64,000 bases of DNA from an uncultured Lachnospiraceae bacterium (lineage in GTDB: Bacteria; Bacillota; Clostridia; Lachnospirales; Lachnospiraceae). Under the pieces are notes generated by a model that made no database searches, was not told the origin of the DNA, and was given only the letters and a program-made list of their open reading frames with translations. Made by a program: the position numbers and the translations under genes. Where the stretch lies: the NCBI GenBank assembly GCA_902781895.1, contig CACZLA010000001.1:1-64000 (forward strand), given 5' to 3'. Shown piece after piece: positions 55,449 through 63,446 of the stretch; positions within the stretch are counted from its first letter, which is position 1; each line of letters begins with the position of its first letter.

Positions 55449-56339
55449 TTAAACTATTTTATAATAATCATTGGATGTATTCGGATCTCTCAGTATTGTG
55501 ATGATATCCTTAATGTCATCCATGTCTGCCTGAACCTTTTCCATTTCTTCAGGATAAGATGTTTCTTTAAAATTACTCTTCGGATCAAATGCATTGTTAT
55601 GTGGTTCGTTGAAGCCTACGAATGCATTGTTTCCGCATATATGGATTGCTATGCTTTTATACTTGCTTTGAAGCTGTTCAAGTTTCTCTATAAGCTGTGG
55701 TGTTATCAGGTAAAATGCATCGTGCTCGTTTGAACAGAGCACATCAAAATCTTTATTGAACTGAGCACTTTCCATCTCAACCTTATTAGGCTTCTGACCT
55801 ATCCAGCTGTTTCGTCTGTGCTTAAAGTTTCTTGAGAATATCTTCACTGAATCAACCATTTTATCAGGGAAGTTAAATACCATCATCCTTCCTTTGAAAT
55901 ATATGGTTGTATGTGATGATTTACCACTGCCGGAATGATGAGCCACATACACATCAGATATTTCGAAATGGATACCGTTATAATCAGCTATGATATGATC
56001 TTCTGATCTGAATCTGTTACCCATGTTGCAAAGTCCGAAGCTTTCAACCACCGGCTCTGTCAGTCCCTCTTTCCAGTTGTAATAAACTCTGTCGAAATTT
56101 TTTCTGAGGGGCTCTTCAACAAATAACCTCTTGTAGATTTCCTTATACTTATTTCCCACATCACCATCGAGTTTTATTCCCAAAAACATTAAAGCAATAA
56201 ATAATACAATAACAATAAGATTACGGAAAAACATCGATGCAAGGAAAAATCCTACAATACTGAGTATCAGTAAAATCCTTGACCACAGCAACTTTGATCT
56301 TGCACTGTTCAGTTCTGTCATTGAATCATGAATTCCCAT
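55449..56339 (-). CDS. DUF3137-like membrane protein
   Basis: 296 aa. Two membrane segments (about 19-37 and 40-57) near the N-terminus, then a soluble domain with GNRFRSEDHIIADYNGI, TIYFKGRMMVFNF and QFNKDFDVLCSNEHDAFYL, a pattern of DUF3137 proteins, which often sit beside lemA. The start codon follows AAAGGAGGGG. It is the first gene behind a promoter, a yybP-ykoY-type aptamer and a terminator, so its expression is likely tied to manganese. Molecular function unknown. Confidence 0.85.
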   Translation of the reverse strand: MGIHDSMTELNSARSKLLWSRILLILSIVGFFLASMFFRNLIVIVLFIALMFLGIKLDGDVGNKYKEIYKRLFVEEPLRKNFDRVYYNWKEGLTEPVVESFGLCNMGNRFRSEDHIIADYNGIHFEISDVYVAHHSGSGKSSHTTIYFKGRMMVFNFPDKMVDSVKIFSRNFKHRRNSWIGQKPNKVEMESAQFNKDFDVLCSNEHDAFYLITPQLIEKLEQLQSKYKSIAIHICGNNAFVGFNEPHNNAFDPKSNFKETSYPEEMEKVQADMDDIKDIITILRDPNTSNDYYKIV

Positions 56340-56359
56340 CTTTTTTCCCCTCCTTTCGT

Positions 56360-56405
56360 AAAAATATAAAAAGCGAAACTTGAACTATTATAGTTCAAGT
56401 CTCGC
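56360..56405 (-). terminator. Leader terminator of the DUF3137-lemA operon
   Basis: GCGA-ACTTGAACTA arms (56373-56405) form a 14-bp stem with one mismatch and a 3-base loop. The minus strand then reads TTTTTATATTTTT. It lies between the aptamer and the gene start and shares its 5' arm with the 3' side of the aptamer P1 helix, as expected for a transcription attenuator. Confidence 0.85.
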
Positions 56406-56494
56406 GTGATTACAACATAACCGGAATTAATCGTGATGACGATCATGTTTCCACCTGTCTTTTCAACAAGTGGATGCTACTCCCTTTTGCTATA
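56389..56494 (-). promoter_or_regulatory. yybP-ykoY (manganese) riboswitch
   Basis: Minus-strand features in order: AAAAGGGAGTAGC (conserved L1), a hairpin CCACTTGT/ACAGGTGG, then AAACATGATCGTCA, CCGG, TTATGTTG and GCGAGACTT. The Lactococcus Mn2+ riboswitch has the same blocks: GGGGAGUAGC, AAAC, CGUCA, CCGG, UGUUG, GCAAGACC. AACATGA pairs with TTATGTT across the CGUCA/CCGG loop, as in the known structure. P1 can form from TATAG/CTATA and AAG/CTT. Because P1 uses the 5' arm of the terminator, metal binding should favour read-through (an ON switch). The pairing is seen in the sequence; the metal response is known for the family. Confidence 0.85.
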
Positions 56495-56503
56495 TTGATG
56501 GAA

Positions 56504-56532
56504 AATATATCAGAAAAATTTTTCGCTGTCAA
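56504..56532 (-). promoter_or_regulatory. Promoter of the riboswitch leader
   Basis: Perfect TTGACA (56527-56532), a 17-base spacer and TATATT (56504-56509) on the minus strand. The predicted start point is a few bases before the aptamer, which makes the aptamer the 5' end of the DUF3137-lemA mRNA. Confidence 0.85.
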
Positions 56533-56598
56533 TATATTTCATAAAAAAATTTTTCGGACTATTTTCTGATAAGTTTTTGACATATGATAATGGACTTC

Positions 56599-57978
56599 TT
56601 AATAGCAAACACCGTCTGCGCCGATCCACCATCCGTCTACATACTGATTTGTTACCATGTAGCCTGATCCGTCGAAGTAGTACCAGCAGCCGTCTATCTT
56701 AAGCCAGCTTGATGCAGGCCACCAGCCGGACTGGTCTTCAACCCACCAGCCAGTTGCATTACTCTTCCATGTAAGGAAGTATGCGCTATCCCATGAGCCG
56801 TTTGCATTGAACCAGTAACCGTTATAGTACTCGTTTGAAGCCATATATCCGTCAGGCTTAAAGAAATACCATACACCGTCTATCTTCTGCCACTGATTTG
56901 TCGGATACCAGCCTGCTGTATCTTCAACCCACCAGCCGGTCGCATTACTCTTCCAGGAAAGTGTTCCTTCATAAGTCTGTTTTCCGTCCTTATCATACCA
57001 CTTTCCGTCTCTCCACTCTCCATCAGGTACGTTGGAACTGTTTCCCGAACCTGATCCTGATCCGCTTCCTGAGCCCGAACCACTACCTGAACCGGATCCC
57101 GAACCGGAATCATCTGAGCCGGAATCGTCCGAACCCTTGTCATCGGATCCGGAGTCACCATCTGTTATATCGTCGATATACATGGTGTATCCAAACTGCT
57201 TTCCGTTATAGTCATTAAATGATAAATAATATGTACCTGTTTCGGAAGCGGTAAACTCTGCAGTGTGTGAGCTTCCCGAAACATTTGTTTTTATGGAATC
57301 AGTTACCCCGCAGTCTTTTCCCGATGGGCTTACAAGCTTTACGTTTGTACCTGTGCCATCCATATCCGAGCTTGTTACCACCAGCTTATATTTACGATCC
57401 GCTGTCAGATCAACCTTCCAGTAATCTACACTTGCTGTTACACCGCCGCCGTTTCCGTAGTTGCCTGAGTAGGTACTTCCAACAGCCATCTCTGTAGCAT
57501 GCGAAGTATCATTATTCGGTTCAAGCTCACAGTTACTGCTTGAACTGAACATAAAGGAAATATTTGATGTAACCTTGTAACCGGCATCCCCGGGGAAAAG
57601 CTGAACACTTGCATAATATGTTCCCTCAGGAAGTCCGATCTTCATGCTATATTTAGGCATTGAATCCTGATAATTCGTCCTGTTATTCCAGATAACGTTT
57701 TTTGAAGAATCATATACGGTAAAATAAAGTCTGTGATACTCTCCCTGTAATATCTGCTGTTTGGATGCGGAAATAGTAACCACACCTCTTTTATTAGTTG
57801 AGAACCTGTAATAATGGGGATCGGTATTTCCCTCCCAGGTCCATTTATAAGAAACGCCCATGGATGCTTCAACCGGATCATCCATGCTTTTTCCGCTACT
57901 GCTTTCGGCATAGGAATTAATCGTACATAGAGACAGTACCATGGCCAGAGCCACCAGTGTTGTAATAATCTTTTTCAT
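56599..57978 (-). CDS. Secreted protein with PPC-like domains and choline-binding-type repeats
   Basis: 459 aa. Signal peptide (1-24), two beta-rich domains (about 30-145 and 150-272) resembling bacterial pre-peptidase C-terminal domains, the second with EPNNDTSHATEM and GTYYLSFNDYNG; a long Asp/Ser/Gly linker of (SG) repeats (about 273-316); then a C-terminal part of Trp-rich CW_binding-type repeats such as GWWVEDTAGWYPTNQWQKID. No enzyme domain is present. It lies 18 bp behind the kinase-DegV gene, so a surface protein is co-expressed with signal transducers. The wall-binding modules resemble those of the protein at 7617-8327. Confidence 0.85.
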   Translation of the reverse strand: MKKIITTLVALAMVLSLCTINSYAESSSGKSMDDPVEASMGVSYKWTWEGNTDPHYYRFSTNKRGVVTISASKQQILQGEYHRLYFTVYDSSKNVIWNNRTNYQDSMPKYSMKIGLPEGTYYASVQLFPGDAGYKVTSNISFMFSSSSNCELEPNNDTSHATEMAVGSTYSGNYGNGGGVTASVDYWKVDLTADRKYKLVVTSSDMDGTGTNVKLVSPSGKDCGVTDSIKTNVSGSSHTAEFTASETGTYYLSFNDYNGKQFGYTMYIDDITDGDSGSDDKGSDDSGSDDSGSGSGSGSGSGSGSGSGSGSGNSSNVPDGEWRDGKWYDKDGKQTYEGTLSWKSNATGWWVEDTAGWYPTNQWQKIDGVWYFFKPDGYMASNEYYNGYWFNANGSWDSAYFLTWKSNATGWWVEDQSGWWPASSWLKIDGCWYYFDGSGYMVTNQYVDGWWIGADGVCY

Positions 57979-57996
57979 CGTAAACCCCTTTCAAAT

Positions 57997-60669
57997 TTAC
58001 TCCTCTATCATCAGCAGTCCGAAGGTACCCGGACCACAGTTTGTTGCAATTGCAGGATTTGCCTGCATGAAAATAATACTATCAAATTTCATTCTTTTTT
58101 CAATACAATTCTTTATGAATTCCAGTTCCCTTTTATCCAGACCCACATAAGTCACGAAGAGTACCGCTTTATTTATGTTATTTGTTGAGAGTGCAGAATC
58201 AACATACTTTTTCCATACCTTTTCTTTTCCGCCGAAGTATATCCTGCCCACACTCATTTTACCGTTTTTCATCACTATAACAGGTCTTGCAAGGAATGAC
58301 CTGACAAGATTTGCTCTTCTCTCAGTTACCTGTCCGGCTCGTGCCAGATAGTCAAGATTGCTGACAATAAAGCTGGTGTGAACCTTACCCTTTGCAATCT
58401 GAAGTCTCTCAAGTATCTCATTGGTATTCATTCCCGCTTTGGCAAATCTGGCAGCGACTAACGCCAGAAGTCCCTGACCACTGGACAGATGTGCGGAGTC
58501 TACTACAGTTACATTCTCGAAGGAGTTTCCACCCTCTACCGCAGCAGGATAACCTGTATGCTCTATCAGACCTGAAACAGAAATATGTATAACATTGTTT
58601 GCCTTTGTAAGTTCGTCGGCAAAGAACTTTTCATATTCTGAAACACTCGGAGCCAGCGGTTCCACTGTTTTCGTCTTGTCCTGCATATATGCAAGGATGC
58701 CGTCTGTATCTATTTCAATTCCATCCTTAAATGTACCCTCAGCGGTATGAACATTATGAGGTATTACGGCAATATCATACTTCTTCAGCAGATATGACGG
58801 AAGATCAGCCACGCTGTCTGTTGTAATGGATACTCTCTTCTTTTTCTGTGTCGCCTTCATCCAGGAGATGGTATCATCTGTTATCTCTCCTCCGACTGTT
58901 CCTACTATATAAACCAGTTCCTTCGGAAGCAGTCTGTAAACTTCATTCTCCAGATCTTCTCCGGTAATAGGTTTTATCAGATAACCATCGAAGCCTTCCC
59001 TTGCATAAAGCTCTCTGTTTTCCTCTCCTGCATTTGCAGTAAGAATAACCACATAGGTATCACGGCTCATACCACCGGTCTGCTCCCTGATCTTACGGAA
59101 GCACTCGATACCATCCATTTCCGGCATCAGATGATCCATAAAGATGAGATCATAATGTGTGTTCTGGGTCAGTTTCAGAGCTTCTATTCCGCTCTGGGCT
59201 GTATCTATCTGAACCTTTGTATCACGAAGCAGCTTTGTTACAACAAGGATATTTGCCGCATTATCATCTACTACGAGAATCTTTGCTTCAGGCGCTTCAA
59301 ACTTCTGTTTATAATCAGTTCTCTTTCCGACACCCACCTTCTTCTCATAATCACGTTCGCCGATAACCTTATCCGTTATTGCCTTCTGAGGTATCTCAAT
59401 AATGAAAGTGGAGCCTTTTGTATAAACACTGTTGACGGTAACCTTACCATCCATCAGTTCAAGGAACTGCTTAACTATGGAAAGGCCTAGTCCGGTTCCT
59501 TCTATATGCTTTGTATTGTCTTCATCAACACGTTTGAATGCAGTAAAGAGATATGGGATATCCTCTTTCTTTATACCCATACCCGTATCACTTACGGTAT
59601 AGATAATATTATACTCATTATCCTCCTGCTTCTCGCACTCAACCGCCAGAGAGATAGAACCCTCCTTTGTGTATTTGATGGCATTATTCAGGATATTCAT
59701 AAGTATCTGCTTTATTCTGACTTCGTCACCCATCAGCTCGGCAGGAATATCCGGAGCTACATTTACATTGAACTCCAGTCCCTTTTCCTTCGCTCTTATC
59801 CACAGCATTCCTACTATATCCGAAAGCATGTTGCCCGGATTGTAGGGTTCCACAAGGAGATGCATATCCCCCGCCTGGAACTTTGACATATCCAGTATAT
59901 CATTGATAAGATTCAGGAGCAGCTTACCTGCAACTCTGATATTTACGGCATCATCTGCAACCTCATCACTGATATCCTCACGAAGTATCATTTCATTCAG
60001 ACCGATGATAGTATTGATCGGTGTACGAATCTCATGACTCATGCTGGAGAAGAAACGGTTCTGGGATGCACTGAGTGCTTCTATCTCTTTCTTTTGTTCC
60101 TCTGCACGGATTCTTTCTTTGACGAACAGCCTCTTCTGTATCCTTATCATTATTCCGATGGCAACACTTATAAGAATCAGTGTGACAAATGAATTTATGT
60201 ATGTTTTCAGCGATGCTTTTTCCGAAAACATTTCCGGATGGTTGTATGCATAAATATAACACAGAACGCCCTCTATCTCTTCCAGGGTAAAGAATATCCT
60301 TTCAGCTTTATCATCCAGAACAAGACATATAAGAAGCATGTTATATATGAACCAGAGAGGTGCCTCTCCCACGATTCCTCCACTTGTGAAAAACACAGCA
60401 GGGAAAAATCCAAAACACATCACGCCACATATTATACCTGCGCTGATGTTGACCTTCTCTCTGATTACTGCAATATTAGCTACAAAAAACAGTATGACCA
60501 TAACGATGGCTATAGCGATGATCTTGACTATATTGTCATCCATCACAATAGTCTCAATCAGTGAGAAAAGAAGTATAATAAGCGTCGCCATAATGTTAAA
60601 AATAAACATTCTGCCGCGAACACTGTTCTCTTCATTTTTCAGATAATCCTTAACTGCCTTAATACTCAT
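57997..60669 (-). CDS. Hybrid histidine kinase-receiver-DegV fusion protein
   Basis: 890 aa. About six membrane segments (20-180); HisKA (His212 in SMSHEIRTPINT); HATPase (NILNNAIKYTKEG 325-337, DTGMGI 361-366, GTGLGL 391-396); receiver (462-585, Asp512 in LIFMDHLMPEMDG); then a complete DegV domain (612-890) starting RVSITTDSVADLPSYLLKKY and ending TNCGPGTFGLLMIEE. DegV/FakB proteins bind a fatty acid. Two polar residues expected for FakB are changed: the GGRI-type Arg is AGQV and the HtGPG-type His is TNCGPG. ATG 60669 follows GGAGG inside the end of the upstream gene. Sensing of a lipid, rather than fatty acid phosphorylation, is inferred. Confidence 0.88.
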   Translation of the reverse strand: MSIKAVKDYLKNEENSVRGRMFIFNIMATLIILLFSLIETIVMDDNIVKIIAIAIVMVILFFVANIAVIREKVNISAGIICGVMCFGFFPAVFFTSGGIVGEAPLWFIYNMLLICLVLDDKAERIFFTLEEIEGVLCYIYAYNHPEMFSEKASLKTYINSFVTLILISVAIGIMIRIQKRLFVKERIRAEEQKKEIEALSASQNRFFSSMSHEIRTPINTIIGLNEMILREDISDEVADDAVNIRVAGKLLLNLINDILDMSKFQAGDMHLLVEPYNPGNMLSDIVGMLWIRAKEKGLEFNVNVAPDIPAELMGDEVRIKQILMNILNNAIKYTKEGSISLAVECEKQEDNEYNIIYTVSDTGMGIKKEDIPYLFTAFKRVDEDNTKHIEGTGLGLSIVKQFLELMDGKVTVNSVYTKGSTFIIEIPQKAITDKVIGERDYEKKVGVGKRTDYKQKFEAPEAKILVVDDNAANILVVTKLLRDTKVQIDTAQSGIEALKLTQNTHYDLIFMDHLMPEMDGIECFRKIREQTGGMSRDTYVVILTANAGEENRELYAREGFDGYLIKPITGEDLENEVYRLLPKELVYIVGTVGGEITDDTISWMKATQKKKRVSITTDSVADLPSYLLKKYDIAVIPHNVHTAEGTFKDGIEIDTDGILAYMQDKTKTVEPLAPSVSEYEKFFADELTKANNVIHISVSGLIEHTGYPAAVEGGNSFENVTVVDSAHLSSGQGLLALVAARFAKAGMNTNEILERLQIAKGKVHTSFIVSNLDYLARAGQVTERRANLVRSFLARPVIVMKNGKMSVGRIYFGGKEKVWKKYVDSALSTNNINKAVLFVTYVGLDKRELEFIKNCIEKRMKFDSIIFMQANPAIATNCGPGTFGLLMIEE

Positions 60670-60673
60670 ACCA

Positions 60674-63412
60674 CTATTCCTCCGAAACAGGAGCAAATTC
60701 TATAACATCATCATCACCGGCGGGGCCAAACTCCAGCACTTCATCATCACTGCCCGGACCGAACTCCAGCACTTCATCATCGGAAGAATCGGAGGTCTTT
60801 TTCGGTTCAGACTTCTTTGCTCTGTCATCCGGTTTTATCTCGGGCCTGTTTTCTCCCAGTGCCTCAAGGATTCCGTCTCCAACCTTCAGATACTTTTCCA
60901 TAACTCTCAAATGATTTTCGGAAATGTAATTTTCATCACTTTCTCCTGCCGCCTTCTCAAGAGCGAGTGCATCATCCGAAAGATCCTGCACTCCGATCAT
61001 CTTTGACGTACTCTTTACGGCATGAATGATGATCTCATAATTCTTCCAATCCTTCTCATCGTAAAATGTATTCATATTCGGTATTTTGTCCATAGTCTCA
61101 TTTGCAAACTGCAACAGTATGACCTTATAAAACTCAAAGTCTCCGGCACAATAATTGAGACCCGTAGTAACATCTACTCCGGCATCCATAAGCTTACCGC
61201 GGAGTGTTTTTCCGGAATCAGTGGAGCCTGATTCCGAAGCAGCACTTTCGGAGGTATTACTCGTCGTAGAAGCACCCTCACCGGATCCGGCGTCCGTCGA
61301 TGTCTCAGCCTTGTCTTCTGCAGCGTCAGTACCTTCATACTCATCAACTTCACTTATATCAACATATGATATACATTCCTTCGGAAGAATCTTTCTCATA
61401 ACTCTCTCAAGCTCTTCAGTTTCTATAGGTTTGCTGACAAAGCCTTCAAAGCCCTCTTCCAAAAACATCTGCTTTGCAGAACTCATGGCATTGGCGGTAA
61501 GGGCAACCATAGGAGTATTTTTTGAAAGTCCCATAGCATCCGAACGGATACGTTTCATCGCTTCAACACCGTCCATTCCGCCCATCATATGATCCATAAA
61601 GATTATGTCATAGTTTATCTCACGACACATTTCTATAGCCTCAGGACCTGAAGCAGCTGTGCTGACCAGCATACCGTAGCGTTTAAATATACTCTTTGCC
61701 ACGATAAGGTTCATAGGCTCATCATCAACAACAAGTGCATGGATGTCCTTTACAACCATACGCTTGTCAGCTATGTCTTTATTTCTTACACTGGAATTAA
61801 GCACAGATACTACAGGGAAGCAGTAGAATGGCTTCTCCATTATTCTGGCACCTGAGTCTGCCGGAAGTCTGAACTTCGTATCTGCCACCACGACAACCAG
61901 AGTTTCACTCGTCATACCTTCTATAAACTCACGGTTTTCCATGTATTCCATTTCACCTATAAAAAGATGAGTCAGGGATACACTCTCCGTCAGCTTCTGA
62001 AGATTCTCGAGACTATCCACTCTGTGCATCTGTATGCCCAGTCCTTCAACAATATTGAAGATAACCGAGTTGTAATATTCTCTTACATGAGGATTCTTGA
62101 ATCCTACAAATCTCAGGAATGAGCCGACACAGAATTCGTCCGGTTTTACGAATGACATACAGCTTTCCTGATCGATAACAGTCTGGGGCAGACTAACATG
62201 AACAGTGGTTCCTTCCCCGACCTGACTCCTGATAGTCATAAAGCCGCCGAGAAGAGATACGAATCCGTTAACAATTCCGAGACCGAGGCCGAGGCCTCCA
62301 CCCACTCTGGCTCTTCCGGAATCTGACTGATAGAATCTGTCATAAACCTTCTGAAGCTCCTCATCCGTCATTCCGATACCAGTATCTGTTACCTCTATGC
62401 AGAGATTAACTCCGTAGGAATGCTTATCCGTGGTAACCTTTACATATACTCCGCCTTCCTTGGTATATTTCAGACCATTGGAAATAAGAGCCTTGAATAT
62501 TTTCTTCAGCTTCTGTACATCCGTATTCATGACTGAGGGGATTTCAGGAGAAATATCGATGATGAGCTCGACCCCATGTCTGTCATACTCTCTAAGCTCC
62601 ATCACAAGGTCATTCATTACCGATGATATCATATAGTCTTCGCAGTTTTTTGCCAGCTTACCACGGTCTATCTCAGAATAATCAAGGATATCCCCGATCT
62701 GCTCGGCAACTCTCCTGCCGGCACTTCTTATGGATATCATATCATTTCTGATCGAATCATTTTCTTCTTTATCTATACAAACACCGGTGAGGCCGATGAC
62801 TGCATTTATGGGAGTACGTATCTCATGGGATACGTTTGCCAGGAAATCATTCAGACGCTCAGTTGACTCATTATATTCCTGCAGATCGTCCTTGGCATCT
62901 ATCAGTATTCCGGTCCATTTTTTTATGATTGCTCTGGTAAGCCATGCCACCATGGTAACCAGAAGCAGGTTCATTACGATACGACTGATAACAAGAACGT
63001 CAAACTCTTTCTCTTCAATTATCAGCTTTATCACTCCATAGCCAAGGGTCAGATAATAAGTCAGCTGACACATTGTGATCAGATTTATATTACCGAGCAT
63101 GGTAACCAGAACCATGACAGCCGCCATGACGATTGCAAGATCAAACAGTCTCTCTGTATGGATTCCGTAAAAGAAACATACAAACATAAGATAGACCACA
63201 TAATACCAGCCCCGCTGTGATCCGCTCATGAAGTTTTTTACATGGATTACCCATCCTGCTATGGTTCCGACTACTATAGGTACGATAGCCCATTTCTCCC
63301 AGTTAAGTACAAATATCTGGATTATTACAATAATAGAAAGAAATGTACTGCAGCTCAGTATTGTAAGATATGAAATCGATATATTATCTATTGTCCCTAT
63401 TTTTTTATTCAT
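60674..63412 (-). CDS. Hybrid histidine kinase with receiver, HPt and acidic repeat tail
   Basis: 912 aa. Five to six membrane segments (about 14-165), HisKA (His196 in LANVSHEIRTPINAV), HATPase (ALISNGLKYTKEGG, DTGIGM, GGGLGLGLGIV), a degenerate receiver-like part (about 430-560), a true receiver (about 575-700, IIFMDHMMGGMDG), a Ser/Thr/Glu-rich linker, HPt (IIHAVKSTSKMIG) and an acidic tail with three copies of DDEVLEFGP or a close variant (878-908). It ends 5 bp before the kinase-DegV gene, whose ribosome site lies inside its last codons. It begins 34 bp after a receiver gene. No extracytoplasmic sensor is visible. Confidence 0.9.
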   Translation of the reverse strand: MNKKIGTIDNISISYLTILSCSTFLSIIVIIQIFVLNWEKWAIVPIVVGTIAGWVIHVKNFMSGSQRGWYYVVYLMFVCFFYGIHTERLFDLAIVMAAVMVLVTMLGNINLITMCQLTYYLTLGYGVIKLIIEEKEFDVLVISRIVMNLLLVTMVAWLTRAIIKKWTGILIDAKDDLQEYNESTERLNDFLANVSHEIRTPINAVIGLTGVCIDKEENDSIRNDMISIRSAGRRVAEQIGDILDYSEIDRGKLAKNCEDYMISSVMNDLVMELREYDRHGVELIIDISPEIPSVMNTDVQKLKKIFKALISNGLKYTKEGGVYVKVTTDKHSYGVNLCIEVTDTGIGMTDEELQKVYDRFYQSDSGRARVGGGLGLGLGIVNGFVSLLGGFMTIRSQVGEGTTVHVSLPQTVIDQESCMSFVKPDEFCVGSFLRFVGFKNPHVREYYNSVIFNIVEGLGIQMHRVDSLENLQKLTESVSLTHLFIGEMEYMENREFIEGMTSETLVVVVADTKFRLPADSGARIMEKPFYCFPVVSVLNSSVRNKDIADKRMVVKDIHALVVDDEPMNLIVAKSIFKRYGMLVSTAASGPEAIEMCREINYDIIFMDHMMGGMDGVEAMKRIRSDAMGLSKNTPMVALTANAMSSAKQMFLEEGFEGFVSKPIETEELERVMRKILPKECISYVDISEVDEYEGTDAAEDKAETSTDAGSGEGASTTSNTSESAASESGSTDSGKTLRGKLMDAGVDVTTGLNYCAGDFEFYKVILLQFANETMDKIPNMNTFYDEKDWKNYEIIIHAVKSTSKMIGVQDLSDDALALEKAAGESDENYISENHLRVMEKYLKVGDGILEALGENRPEIKPDDRAKKSEPKKTSDSSDDEVLEFGPGSDDEVLEFGPAGDDDVIEFAPVSEE
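60689..60781. repeat. Three 33-bp repeats encoding the DDEVLEFGP tail
   Basis: Three 11-codon units at the 3' end of the kinase gene. Units 1 and 2 are nearly identical in DNA; unit 3 (DDDVIEFAP) has diverged. The frame is kept throughout. Confidence 0.8.
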
Positions 63413-63446
63413 AATACAGTTTCCTGACTCGATGCTTTATTACTTT

